Source: an uncultured Clostridia bacterium
Lineage (GTDB): Bacteria; Bacillota; Clostridia; Christensenellales; Borkfalkiaceae
DNA: 38,211 nucleotides
Reading direction: 5' to 3'
Assembly (NCBI GenBank): GCA_947589565.1
Contig: CANQBW010000011.1
Location: 1-38,211 of the forward strand
Part shown: positions 28,763 through 36,470 of the stretch, in pieces
How positions within the stretch are numbered: the first letter of the stretch is position 1
Layout: each line of letters opens with the position of its first letter
Program-made: the position numbers and the translations under genes
The notes under the pieces: generated by a model
The model's input: the letters and a program-made list of their open reading frames with translations, nothing else
What the model was told of the DNA's origin: nothing
Database searches by the model: none

Positions 28763-30247
28763 TTATTTGAGATTTTCCGTATTCAGGAAGGGATACCCCT
28801 TCAAAAATTGCCTTAAAAATGCGAGGATCTTCTCCGCGCCCCCCTCTTCATCGCTCTCGATGTTGACGGGGAGAATGGGATCGTGCAAGCTCAGCCGCAC
28901 CAATGCCCAGCCGTTTCCGTGTTTTTCATCGAAGTTGACGCGCACGCCCTCGAAATTGTTCGGCGCAAGGGAAATGCCCTCCCTTTTCTTTACTTCTTCC
29001 TTCAAATCTTCGATGATCTTGTTTCCGAGCGTCTTGAAATCGGCTCCCGCCGCAAAGGAAAGACGGCATTCCTTCGCCTCCTTGGGCTCGGCAAGATCGC
29101 AGATGAGGTCGGAAAGTTCCCTTCCCTCCCTTCTCGCCTTGGAAAGCTCGATGAGAAGTTTCGTGACAAGGTACGCCCCGTCGTCGAGGAAATAATTCTC
29201 CTTGAGGGCGGCGTGTCCGCTCGTCTCCATCGCGAGGACGGCGTCGACCCCCTCTCTGTTGAGACGGATCGCCTCGTTGATGACATTTCTGTATCCTCGC
29301 TTGAAGCGGTGATGAACGCCGCCGTGCCGTTCGATAAAGTCCGCAAGTCCGTTGCTCGTCACCGAGTCCGTGACGATCGCCGCATGTTTGTGTTCCCGCA
29401 GAAGGATCGCCGAGACGAGCGCGATGAGCCTGTTTCGGTTGATCTCCGCGCCGCCGCGAAGAACGGCTCCCGCACGGTCGACGTCGGTGTCGAAGATAAT
29501 TCCGAAATCCGCATTGCTTTTCTTGACCGCCTCGCAGATCGACCTCATGGCAGTCTCGTCCTCGGGATTTGGAATGTGCCCCGAAAAGGTCCCGTCCGGC
29601 TCCAAAAATTGGGAACCCTCGGTGTCTGCGCCGAGCTCCTTTAAAACAAGGCTCTCATAGAACCCGCCCGCGCCGCCGCCCGCATCCACGATGATCTTCA
29701 TGCCGGAAAGCGGATAAGTTTCTCCGCTCCCCTCTCTCACGAGCCTCACGAGCCCCTCCGCATAGCGCTTCAAATAGCTCTCTTCCCGAATACTCCCCTT
29801 CCCCTCGGGAAAATTTCCCGATCGGGCAGAAAAAAGAATTTCTTTGATATCCTCCGCTTCGAGTCCTCCCCCTTCGAGGAAGAACTTGAACCCGTTCTTC
29901 TGATAGGGCATGTGGCTTGCCGTGATCATAATGGACGCATTCGCGCCGAAGTCCTCTTTTAAGAGCATGAACATGGAGGGCGTGGAGGAAAGTCCCGTCA
30001 GGATCGCCTCCCCTCCCGAGCATTTGACAGCTTCCGCCGCAAGGGCGGAGAGCCTGTCCGCACTCAGCCGCGAGTCGTGCCCGATCGCGATCTTGAGAGG
30101 AATGTCTCTCTTCTTGAGAAAGGCGCAGAATCCGCGCACGATGCGGGTAACGACTTCGTCGGTCAAAACGACCTCGTCTCCCTTCACTCCCATAAGCGCC
30201 GTGCCCCTGATATCCGTGCCGTTTCGAAGCGATTGATAATCTTCCAT
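28763..30247 (-). CDS. Phosphomannomutase/phosphoglucomutase family enzyme
   Basis: This alpha-D-phosphohexomutase interconverts hexose 6- and 1-phosphates for wall or capsule sugar nucleotides. In its 494 residues the phosphoserine loop is TASHMP with catalytic Ser111 (canonical TASHNP). The metal loop is DTDVDRAG and the sugar-binding loop METSGHAA. The C-terminal phosphate-binding part is NFEGVRVNFDEKHGNGWALVRLS. It differs from GlmM and PgcA subfamilies, and sugar preference is not clear. It is first in an operon with tkt, proS, asnS and a nucleoside-hydrolase-like gene, and divergent from degV. Confidence 0.9.
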   Translation of the reverse strand: MEDYQSLRNGTDIRGTALMGVKGDEVVLTDEVVTRIVRGFCAFLKKRDIPLKIAIGHDSRLSADRLSALAAEAVKCSGGEAILTGLSSTPSMFMLLKEDFGANASIMITASHMPYQKNGFKFFLEGGGLEAEDIKEILFSARSGNFPEGKGSIREESYLKRYAEGLVRLVREGSGETYPLSGMKIIVDAGGGAGGFYESLVLKELGADTEGSQFLEPDGTFSGHIPNPEDETAMRSICEAVKKSNADFGIIFDTDVDRAGAVLRGGAEINRNRLIALVSAILLREHKHAAIVTDSVTSNGLADFIERHGGVHHRFKRGYRNVINEAIRLNREGVDAVLAMETSGHAALKENYFLDDGAYLVTKLLIELSKARREGRELSDLICDLAEPKEAKECRLSFAAGADFKTLGNKIIEDLKEEVKKREGISLAPNNFEGVRVNFDEKHGNGWALVRLSLHDPILPVNIESDEEGGAEKILAFLRQFLKGYPFLNTENLK

Positions 30248-30284
30248 AGAAGTGCAAAAGTCCCCAAAATGAAATTACGGAAAT

Positions 30285-30313
30285 ATTATACCTTTCTTTG
30301 GAAAAATTATCAA
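30285..30313 (-). promoter_or_regulatory. Promoter of the phosphohexomutase-tkt-proS-asnS operon
   Basis: On the minus strand TTGATA (30308-30313) and TATAAT (30285-30290) are separated by 17 bp. The leader is about 30 nt. Confidence 0.85.
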
Positions 30314-30356
30314 GAAATTTGGGGGAAGAACAAAAAAATAATCTGTAAAATTTTTC

Positions 30357-30385
30357 TTGCAATGCGGGAAAAAATGTGTTATACT
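30357..30385 (+). promoter_or_regulatory. Promoter of degV
   Basis: TTGCAA (30357-30362) and TATACT (30380-30385) are separated by 17 bp. A CGGAGG ribosome site then precedes ATG 30421. Confidence 0.85.
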
Positions 30386-30420
30386 ATTAAAAAATATCAA
30401 AGACGGATTTCGGAGGAAAA

Positions 30421-31314
30421 ATGTATCAATTTACTCTTTCGACAGACTCCACGTGCGATCTTTACTACAAAGAGTACGAGGAAAACGATATCAAACACGC
30501 GCCCCTGACCTTCATGATCGAAAAAGGCGGCAAAATCCGCGAATGTCTCGACGATTTCAAGGAATACCAAGAGTATGTCGACTTTTATAACGAGCTGCGC
30601 GGCGGCGCTTTCTCCAAGACGGCGATGCTTAACTACGAGGCGCACCTCGAGCACTTCAAGAAACTGGCCGCGGAGGGCGCGGAGGACGTCGTCCACTTTA
30701 CCATCTCCTCGGGTCTTGCCCGCACGCACGAAGTTGCCGAGCAAGCCGCCGCGGACGTCAAAAAGGACTATCCGAAATTCAACGTCTACGTCGTCGACTC
30801 CCTCGCGGCAACCTCTGGACAGGGTGCTCTCGTGCGCATCGCGCTCAACTGCCGCAACAAGGGCATGAGCGCGAAGGAGACCTACGATCTTGTCATGTCT
30901 CTTCGTCTGCATGTCCAGCACTTTGTCGTCGCAGACGATCTCAACTACCTCAAAAAGGGCGGCAGAATCTCCCCCGCCGTCGCTGCGATCGGGAGCGTTT
31001 TGAACGTCAAGCCCATCATCTCCTTCACCAAGGAGGGCAAACTCGAGTCGATCGCAAAGGTGCGCGGCGTCAAGAAGGCGATCGCCTTCATCAAAGAGAA
31101 GCTCGAAAAAGAGGGTCCCGACCCCGATTACAACTATGTGTTCATCGTCCACACGGACAACGAGCCTGCGGCAAACGAACTCGCCGAATACGTCCGCGAA
31201 CACCTGCACATCGAACCGGTGATCCAGATCATGGGCCCCGTCATCGGCTCCCACGTCGGCCCCAACGCCTTCGCCCTCGGCTACATTACCAAGAGCGAGA
31301 GAAACGAGTTTTAA
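30421..31314 (+). CDS. DegV family protein (fatty-acid-binding, FakB-like)
   Basis: DegV/FakB proteins hold a fatty acid for phosphorylation by FakA so that host lipids can enter phospholipid synthesis. The 297-residue protein shows the family blocks: STDSTCDLYYKEYEENDI at the start, HFTISSGLARTHEVAEQAA (acid-binding loop), VVDSLAATSGQGALVRIA, LNYLKKGGRISPAVAAIGSVLNVKPIISF and GPVIGSHVGPNAFALGYI near the end. It is a single-gene unit. No fakA is seen in the window. Proximity to plsY is compatible with a lipid role. Confidence 0.93.
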   Translation: MYQFTLSTDSTCDLYYKEYEENDIKHAPLTFMIEKGGKIRECLDDFKEYQEYVDFYNELRGGAFSKTAMLNYEAHLEHFKKLAAEGAEDVVHFTISSGLARTHEVAEQAAADVKKDYPKFNVYVVDSLAATSGQGALVRIALNCRNKGMSAKETYDLVMSLRLHVQHFVVADDLNYLKKGGRISPAVAAIGSVLNVKPIISFTKEGKLESIAKVRGVKKAIAFIKEKLEKEGPDPDYNYVFIVHTDNEPAANELAEYVREHLHIEPVIQIMGPVIGSHVGPNAFALGYITKSERNEF

Positions 31315-31317
31315 AGG

Positions 31318-31353
31318 TTTCGAAGAAAATCTTCTTACGGAATATTTTCTTCG
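31318..31353 (+). terminator. Hairpin after degV
   Basis: TCGAAGAAAAT and ATTTTCTTCGA pair around a 13-nt loop 4 nt after the stop codon. There is no clear T-tract after it, so terminator function is uncertain. Confidence 0.5.
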
Positions 31354-31455
31354 AGGAAAGTTGTGTTAGACATGTCATTCTGAGCGAAGTGGCGAAGCCA
31401 CGAAGTCGAAAGCGAGCGAAGCGAGCGTGAATCCCCTAAGCTATCGATAAGCTTA

Positions 31456-31536
31456 CAATGTGCGCCCCGTGGGGCGCAACAGGGGGCGCTGCCGCAGAAT
31501 GGCGATTCTAATCCGCGCAGTAAATTTAGAACAAAG
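31456..31536 (+). repeat. Structured 80-bp repeat, copy B
   Basis: CAATGTGCGCCCCGTGGGGC opens the unit and TTTAGAACAAAG closes it, matching copy A at 22922-22999 (opposite strand). The opening contains its own short stem GCGCCCC-gt-GGGGCGC. The middle differs between copies but keeps length. Confidence 0.55.
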
Positions 31537-31547
31537 TGCATTGCGCC

Positions 31548-31603
31548 GCCACTTTCGTGGCGGCGCGGGCGCGGGCGGCATTCTGCCGCCCGCGCTCTTT
31601 TTC
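31548..31603 (+). terminator. Two adjacent hairpins ending in a T-tract
   Basis: GCGCCGCCAC-tttc-GTGGCGGCGC (31548-31571) is followed by GCGCGGGCGGCA-ttc-TGCCGCCCGCGC (31571-31597) and TCTTTTTC. The second resembles the palindrome at 22685-22714. It is downstream of the structured repeat, so it may end a transcript crossing that repeat. Confidence 0.65.
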
Positions 31604-31607
31604 CCCT

Positions 31608-31840
31608 TTCCTGTCATGTTGAGCGGAACGAAGTGGAGTCGAAACATCTCGTCCTTAATTGGAAAGGGGCGAGTAAGAATCCTCTCGGTCGATAGTAATG
31701 TTGTATTGCGAATTTCGGAACGTCCCGTCGATAACTAAGGGGATTCTTACTTCGCCTAAAGGCTCGTGAGGCGCGTATGGATTCTCAATAAAACGACGCG
31801 CCTTCGACGACGGCCCCCTGCGGGTGCCTGCTCAGAATGA
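31608..31840. repeat. Dispersed repeat block
   Basis: It contains TGTCATGTTGAGCGGAACGA, AACGTCCCGTCGAT (inverted copy near 22762-22775), CTCGTGAGGCGCGTATGGAT (copy at 11051) and CAGAATGACATG. These units are shared among the intergenic regions of the window. Confidence 0.6.
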
Positions 31841-31987
31841 CATGTTTATAACAGATAAGTCTGTATTACGAATAATAAAGTCTTGCAGAAAAGACAATTT
31901 TTAAGCGATTACGTTAAAGCGATTATGCTTTTTAAAACCGTCCTTCCGGCGAAGAGGAAGAATTTTTCCCCAAGAGCGAAATTTCTC

Positions 31988-32016
31988 TTTACAAATTTCT
32001 CGAAATTTTTTATAAT
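31988..32016 (+). promoter_or_regulatory. der promoter, implying a leaderless mRNA
   Basis: TTTACA (31988-31993) and TATAAT (32011-32016) are separated by 17 bp. Only 6 nt separate the -10 from ATG 32023, so transcription should begin at or next to the start codon. No Shine-Dalgarno exists. Confidence 0.75.
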
Positions 32017-32022
32017 TGTACC

Positions 32023-33330
32023 ATGTTACCTTTGATTGCGATCGTCGGCAGGCCGAATGTAGGCAAGAGCACCTTCTTCAACAAGGTCGCCGGCAGAAAA
32101 ATTTCCATCACCGAGGACAAACCGGGCGTCACGCGCGATCGGATCTACGTCAACAGCGAATGGCGGGGAAAGGCATTTACCCTCGTCGACACGGGCGGGA
32201 TCGAACTCAAGAGCGAGGACATGATGTGGCGGGAGATCGCGACCCAGGCGCAGCTTGCGGTGGAGACTGCCGACGTCATCCTCTTTCTCACGGACGGAAG
32301 GGAGGGACTCACCTCCTCCGATACGGACGTTGCGGACTATTTGCGGCGGAGCGGAAAGCCCGTCATCCTCGTCGTCAACAAGATCGACGACTTTTCGTAT
32401 GACAAGCTCTTTGAATTTTACTCTCTGGGACTCGGCGAGCCGATGGCGGTCTCCGCCGAGCATTCCCGCGGCATCGGCGACGTGCTCGACAGGGCGGTCG
32501 AATGCTTCCCCGCCTTCTCGGAGTCCGAGAGCGAAACTTTGAAGATCGCCCTCGTCGGAAAACCCAACGCCGGCAAGAGTTCCCTTGTCAACAAACTCCT
32601 CGGAGAGGAGCGCACCATCGTCACCCCCGTTGCGGGCACGACGCGCGACGCGATCGACACCCCCTTCACGCGCGGGGAGAAGCATTATACCATCATCGAC
32701 ACGGCGGGCATCCGCAAGAAGCGTTCGGTCAATGAGAACATCGAGTACTATTCGGTGCTTCGCGCCTTCGACGCCGTGCGCCGCGCCGACGTCGTGATCC
32801 TCGTCGTCGATTCGGAAGAGGGACTCACTGAACAGGACGTCAAGATCATCGGCTTCGTCCATGAGGAGGGAAAGCCCTCCGTCATCGTCATGAACAAGTG
32901 GGACCTCATCGAAAAGGACACCCATACCATCGAAAAATTCGAGGAGAAGCTCAAGGAAGACCTCAAATTCATGGACTACTACAAGTCCGTCTACGTCTCC
33001 GCGAAGACGGGTCAGAGGGTCGAAAAGATCCTCGAGGCTGCGGAAAAGGTCTACGAACATGCGAATTTCCGCATTCCGACGGGCGCGCTCAACGACCTTC
33101 TCATGGACGCGATGAAGCTCTCCGAGCCCCCTTCCTATCAGGGCAGAAGGCTCAAGCTCTACTACGCCTCCCAGGTCTCCGTCAAGCCTCCCCTCTTCGT
33201 CCTCATGGTCAACGATGAAAATCTGCTGCACTTCTCCTATGCGCGGTATCTCGAGAACGCCATCCGCGCCGCATACGATTTTTCGGGGACCCCCATCCGC
33301 ATTCAGGTAAGGAGCAAAAAGGAAGAATGA
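32023..33330 (+). CDS. der: Ribosome biogenesis GTPase Der (EngA)
   Basis: Der is an essential tandem GTPase for 50S subunit maturation. Its 435 residues hold the first G domain with GRPNVGKS (9-16), KPGVTRDR, DTGG and NKID. The second G domain follows with GKPNAGKS, AGTTRDAIDT, DTAGI and NKWD, and then a KH-like C-terminal domain (PPLFVLMVNDENLLHFSYARYLENAIR). ATG 32023 gives the usual N-terminus MLPLIAIVGRPN. The promoter lies so close that the mRNA is probably leaderless. The stop overlaps the plsY start (ATGA). Confidence 0.98.
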   Translation: MLPLIAIVGRPNVGKSTFFNKVAGRKISITEDKPGVTRDRIYVNSEWRGKAFTLVDTGGIELKSEDMMWREIATQAQLAVETADVILFLTDGREGLTSSDTDVADYLRRSGKPVILVVNKIDDFSYDKLFEFYSLGLGEPMAVSAEHSRGIGDVLDRAVECFPAFSESESETLKIALVGKPNAGKSSLVNKLLGEERTIVTPVAGTTRDAIDTPFTRGEKHYTIIDTAGIRKKRSVNENIEYYSVLRAFDAVRRADVVILVVDSEEGLTEQDVKIIGFVHEEGKPSVIVMNKWDLIEKDTHTIEKFEEKLKEDLKFMDYYKSVYVSAKTGQRVEKILEAAEKVYEHANFRIPTGALNDLLMDAMKLSEPPSYQGRRLKLYYASQVSVKPPLFVLMVNDENLLHFSYARYLENAIRAAYDFSGTPIRIQVRSKKEE

Positions 33331-34061
33331 AAGAACTCGCCTTCAATTCCTCATGGTATTGGTTTTTGTTGATGGCAGTCGTCTGCTACTTCATCGGCTG
33401 CTTCAATTTTGCCGTTCTCATCGCAAAGAGCAAGCATAAAGACGTCAAGAAGATCGGCAGCGGAAACCCGGGCACGATGAACATCTCCCGCGAGTTCGGC
33501 ATGAAAGTCGGCTTTCTCAACTTCATGCTCGACGCGCTCAAGGGCGGCGTCCCCGCTTTGATCAGCTTTTTTTACTTTCGGAATTATGTCTTTGCGGGGA
33601 CGAATGTCGTCGTCTCCGACTTTACCCGCTATTTTTGCGGGCTGTTCGTCGTCATCGGGCACATCTATCCCGTGACGATGAAATTCAAGGGCGGCAAGGG
33701 CATCGCCTCCACGCTCGGGCTCTTCTGGATCTGCCTCTCCTGTGAAAAATGGTGGTTCTTCTTCTTGGGATTCCTCCTGCTCGTCGGCGTCGTGGGGTAC
33801 ATTGCCTATACCGAGTGGGGCTCGATGGGGTCTCTCTTAGGCGTCACTTGTTTCTCCGTCTGGCAGGGGCTCCTGTTCGTCTTCCGCTACGAGGGACAGA
33901 TGAATCTTCCAGTCATTCTTCTCTTTATGCTCCTTCTTGCCCTCAACTTTTTGACCTGGTTCGCCCATCGGAAAAACCTCGTGCGGCTGTTTGCGGGAGA
34001 GGAACATCGCACGTCCGTCAAAAAACTCTCCAAAGGCAAGCGCGGAATGAAAAATATGTGA
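33327..34061 (+). CDS. plsY: Glycerol-3-phosphate acyltransferase PlsY
   Basis: PlsY is the membrane enzyme that makes lysophosphatidate from acyl-phosphate and glycerol 3-phosphate, the first step of phospholipid synthesis. It has 244 residues and several membrane helices. Motif 1 is GSGNPGTMNISREFG, motif 2 GHIYPVTMKFKGGKGIASTLG and motif 3 HRKNLVRLFAGEEHR; all three are the PlsY signatures. The der-plsY overlap at ATGA shows a coupled operon, an arrangement also seen in other Bacillota. A basic C-terminal tail (KKLSKGKRGMKNM) is longer than typical. Confidence 0.96.
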   Translation: MKELAFNSSWYWFLLMAVVCYFIGCFNFAVLIAKSKHKDVKKIGSGNPGTMNISREFGMKVGFLNFMLDALKGGVPALISFFYFRNYVFAGTNVVVSDFTRYFCGLFVVIGHIYPVTMKFKGGKGIASTLGLFWICLSCEKWWFFFLGFLLLVGVVGYIAYTEWGSMGSLLGVTCFSVWQGLLFVFRYEGQMNLPVILLFMLLLALNFLTWFAHRKNLVRLFAGEEHRTSVKKLSKGKRGMKNM

Positions 34062-34115
34062 CCCATGTCACGATTTTACGCCTAAATTCGACGACAAAAG
34101 AATATAGTAGAAAGA

Positions 34116-35012
34116 ATGGAAACCTCAGAGCAAAAACAGAATAAGCTCCTCGGATTTTTGACAGATATTCTCCGCGGCGTGGCGATCGGGATCGCCTTCA
34201 TCATTCCGGGCTTTTCGGGCGGCTCCGTCGCCGCGATTTTGGGCATTTACGAACGCCTTGTCGGCGCGATCGCCAACATCTTCAAGCGCTTTAAAGAGAG
34301 CATTCTGACTCTCCTTCCCGTCCTTCTGGGAATGCTGGTCGGAATCGCCGCCCTCATTCTTCCCATTCAATGGGGACTCAAAAATTACCCGATCCCGACC
34401 GTCACCCTCTTTGTGGGGCTGGCGATCGGAGGGCTCCCCTCCGTCACACAAAAACTCAAGGGCGGACGCCCCGCGCCCGTCCACTTTGCGGCGTTTTTCA
34501 TTCCCCTGATCGTCGCCGCCGCGCTCTGCTTTCTGCCGAATGCGAAGGAAGTCAACCTGCTCGAGCCCAACTTCGGGCTCTGTCTTCTGCTCGTTTTAAT
34601 GGGCTTTCTCGGCTCCGCCGCCCTCGTCATTCCGGGAATTTCGGGCTCCATGCTCCTGCTCATCTTCGGATTTTACAACCCCATTGTGCATATTTTGACC
34701 GACAACCTGCTGAAAGGACTCAACGTCGGCGTCAGTCTCTTGGTCCTTCTCTGTCTTGCGATCGGTGTCGCCGTGGGATTCTTTGCGATCTCCGTCCTCA
34801 TGAAATACCTGCTCGAAAAACACCCCCGCGGGACATATTTTGCGATTTTCGGATTCATTCTCGGCAGCATTCCCGCCGTCTACGCCTCGACGATCCGCGA
34901 GAGCGGCACGATCCTCTTTTCGAATCCTTGGTATTGGGTCGTCTCCGCCGCCCTTCTCCTCGTCGGCTTTGCGATTTCGTTTACACTCTCTTATTTTTCA
35001 AAGAAAAAATAG
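34116..35012 (+). CDS. DUF368 (PopT-type) undecaprenyl-phosphate translocase
   Basis: DUF368 proteins were recently shown to flip undecaprenyl phosphate back across the membrane for recycling in wall synthesis. This 298-residue protein has about eight membrane helices. The two family half-motifs are IIPGFSGGSVAAILGIYERLV near the N-terminus and VIPGISGSMLLLIFGFYNPIV in the middle, as expected for an internal repeat. It follows plsY by 54 nt. No strong Shine-Dalgarno is seen; TATAGT (34103-34108) is 7 nt before the ATG without a clear -35. The function is inferred from the family. Confidence 0.88.
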   Translation: METSEQKQNKLLGFLTDILRGVAIGIAFIIPGFSGGSVAAILGIYERLVGAIANIFKRFKESILTLLPVLLGMLVGIAALILPIQWGLKNYPIPTVTLFVGLAIGGLPSVTQKLKGGRPAPVHFAAFFIPLIVAAALCFLPNAKEVNLLEPNFGLCLLLVLMGFLGSAALVIPGISGSMLLLIFGFYNPIVHILTDNLLKGLNVGVSLLVLLCLAIGVAVGFFAISVLMKYLLEKHPRGTYFAIFGFILGSIPAVYASTIRESGTILFSNPWYWVVSAALLLVGFAISFTLSYFSKKK

Positions 35013-35024
35013 ATTTCGAACCTT

Positions 35025-35540
35025 TTAATATTTATCGCAAATCTTATTTATATATTCTTGCATTTCCTGCGGCGTTTCGTGGAAGCCGCGCCTAACCCAT
35101 TCGTCAAGTAGCCCGAACAGCCCATAGGAGTAAAACCTACCTTTGTAGCATTCGAGCGCATTCTCGCCATACTGTGGCACCATAATTTCATAAAAAGAAT
35201 TGTAGATCGCCGTCTGTAAGCCTCGTTCATAAAGAAGCGCAAGGAGATCTTTTATGCTGTAATTGTATTCAAAAAAGGTCAAGCCGTTTTCGGGCGTAAA
35301 GTTTCTGCGTTCCGCAATCTCGTGTTCTTCCGACCAATGTTCCCATAACTTTATCATTTTATATGTAATTGCTTCTTGTTTGCTTGTAAAGTTGCGAAAA
35401 TAGGTCGTTCTCCCGACCTGTGCCGTTTCCGAGATTTCGGGAACGGATATTTTTTCTATCGGCTTTTTCCGAAGTAATTTGATAAGCGCGTCGGCAAGAC
35501 ACTCTTTTAAGAATTCCGTCGTTTTTGCGTTTCCGCCCAT
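35025..35540 (-). CDS. TetR/AcrR-family transcriptional regulator
   Basis: The 171-residue protein has a TetR-type N-terminal helix-turn-helix (LADALIKLLRKKPIEKISVPEISETAQVGRTTYFRNFTSKQEAITYKM) followed by an all-helical ligand domain with FYSYGLFGLLDEWVRRGFHETPQEM, typical of TetR_C_7/DhaS-like members. ATG 35540 is used because AAAGGAG is directly upstream; the longer frame crosses the leader. A long leader contains three operator-like repeats. It is divergent from, and probably represses, the HAD and hydrolase genes. Codon use is AT-richer than upstream genes. Confidence 0.9.
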   Translation of the reverse strand: MGGNAKTTEFLKECLADALIKLLRKKPIEKISVPEISETAQVGRTTYFRNFTSKQEAITYKMIKLWEHWSEEHEIAERRNFTPENGLTFFEYNYSIKDLLALLYERGLQTAIYNSFYEIMVPQYGENALECYKGRFYSYGLFGLLDEWVRRGFHETPQEMQEYINKICDKY

Positions 35541-35557
35541 ATTGTTCTCCTTTACGG

Positions 35558-35638
35558 TACTTTTTGTCGATTTCGTACCGCTAAGCATTACTTTTTGGAT
35601 TTCGTACCGCAATGGATAACTTTTTTCGCAAAGTACCG
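35558..35638. promoter_or_regulatory. Three-copy repeat ACTTTTT...GTACCG in the tetR leader
   Basis: Copies begin at 35559, 35590 and 35619 (31 and 29 bp apart) and end in GTACCG. The first two share ACTTTTTG and GATTTCGTACCGC. The first also forms the inverted pair CGGTAC-N14-GTACCG (35555-35580). Spacing near three helical turns suggests a repressor array or a structured leader RNA. The bound protein is unknown; TetR is the natural candidate. Confidence 0.5.
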
Positions 35639-35676
35639 TTGCCTTTTTCGAGCCATTCAAACGCTTTGAGATGACG

Positions 35677-35704
35677 TTGAAATGTGCTACATTATTGGTA
35701 CGAT
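35677..35704 (+). promoter_or_regulatory. Promoter of the HAD-hydrolase operon
   Basis: TTGAAA (35677-35682) and TACGAT (35699-35704) are separated by 16 bp. The -10 is a moderate match. Confidence 0.5.
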
Positions 35705-35716
35705 AGTTTCCATATA

Positions 35717-35745
35717 AGTTTATCATACGTTACGGGATTTGTCAA
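35717..35745 (-). promoter_or_regulatory. Promoter of tetR
   Basis: On the minus strand TTGACA (35740-35745) and TAAACT (35717-35722) are separated by 17 bp. The start near 35710 gives a leader of about 170 nt that carries the three-copy repeat. It overlaps the divergent promoter region. Confidence 0.65.
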
Positions 35746-35761
35746 TCAAAGGAGGTACACG

Positions 35762-36469
35762 GTGGTAATTTTATTTGACCTTGACGGAACATTGCTCCCT
35801 ATGGATCAAGAAATATTTACAAACGCCTATTTCAAAAAGCTATCCGAATATTTTGCTCCATACGGATATGAGCCGCAAGAGCTTATAAACGGAGTGTGGC
35901 ACGGTACAAAAGCAATGATAAGGAACAATGGCAAAGCGACAAACGAAGCGGCTTTTTGGGAAACATTTGTGAGCGACTTCGGGGAAAAAGCGTCCGAGGA
36001 GAAAGAACGGTTTCTTGCTTTTTATGAAACCGAATTTGACGGACTGAAAGCTCTTTGCGGATTTAATCCGTCGGCAAAGAAAACGGTACACCTGTTAAAA
36101 GACAACGGCTACACTCTTGCCCTTGCATCCAATCCCGTATTCCCTCTATCCGCACAAATCAAACGGCTGAAATGGGCGGGGCTTGATGAAAACGACTTCA
36201 TCTATATTACCTCTTACGAAAATTCACATTTTTGCAAGCCCAATCCGCTGTACTTTTCTGAAATAGCCGAAAAACTTCGAGTGAATTTGAGCGATTGCAT
36301 TATGGTAGGCAACGATACGACGGAAGATATGGAAGCGGAAATCGTGGGAATGAAAGTGTTTTTGCTTACTAACTGCTTAATAAACAAAGAAAGGAAAGAT
36401 ATCTCCAAATTTCCGCGCGGGAATTTCAGACAATTACTTAATTTCGTAAATCTTGATTTAGGAGGATGA
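35762..36469 (+). CDS. HAD-superfamily phosphatase
   Basis: It hydrolyses phosphate esters. The 235-residue protein starts at GTG 35762, where AAAGGAGGT is correctly spaced; the frame upstream has no ribosome site. Motif I is FDLDGT with nucleophile Asp6 and acid Asp8. Motif II is LALASNP, motif III the Lys in CKPNPLYF and motif IV VGNDTTEDMEAE. A helical cap lies at about residues 15-100. The substrate cannot be told. It is followed, with 1 nt between stop and start, by an alpha/beta hydrolase, so the two are co-translated. It is AT-richer than the core genes. Confidence 0.9.
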   Translation: MVILFDLDGTLLPMDQEIFTNAYFKKLSEYFAPYGYEPQELINGVWHGTKAMIRNNGKATNEAAFWETFVSDFGEKASEEKERFLAFYETEFDGLKALCGFNPSAKKTVHLLKDNGYTLALASNPVFPLSAQIKRLKWAGLDENDFIYITSYENSHFCKPNPLYFSEIAEKLRVNLSDCIMVGNDTTEDMEAEIVGMKVFLLTNCLINKERKDISKFPRGNFRQLLNFVNLDLGG

Positions 36470-36470
36470 A

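Larger units (their letters stand above)
31354..32022. other. 700-bp intergenic region with repeats and hairpins
   Basis: In order it holds a degenerate TGTCATTCTGAGCGAAG repeat (31373-31436), the structured repeat copy B (31456-31536), two GC-rich hairpins (31548-31603), a dispersed-repeat block (31608-31840) sharing segments with 11051-11096 and 22715-22860, and the der promoter. No gene is supported. Confidence 0.6.

Noticed and set aside
25999..28770. A 923-codon plus-strand frame antisense to proS, tkt and the end of the phosphohexomutase gene
   Set aside because: It lies fully opposite three well-conserved enzymes. Its composition (Arg, Leu, Asp and Gly rich, no motifs) is that of an antisense shadow in GC-rich DNA.
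35684..35761. Longer N-terminus for the HAD phosphatase
   Set aside because: The upstream frame overlaps the promoter and has no ribosome site. GTG 35762 has AAAGGAGGT at correct spacing and starts right before the FDLDGT motif.
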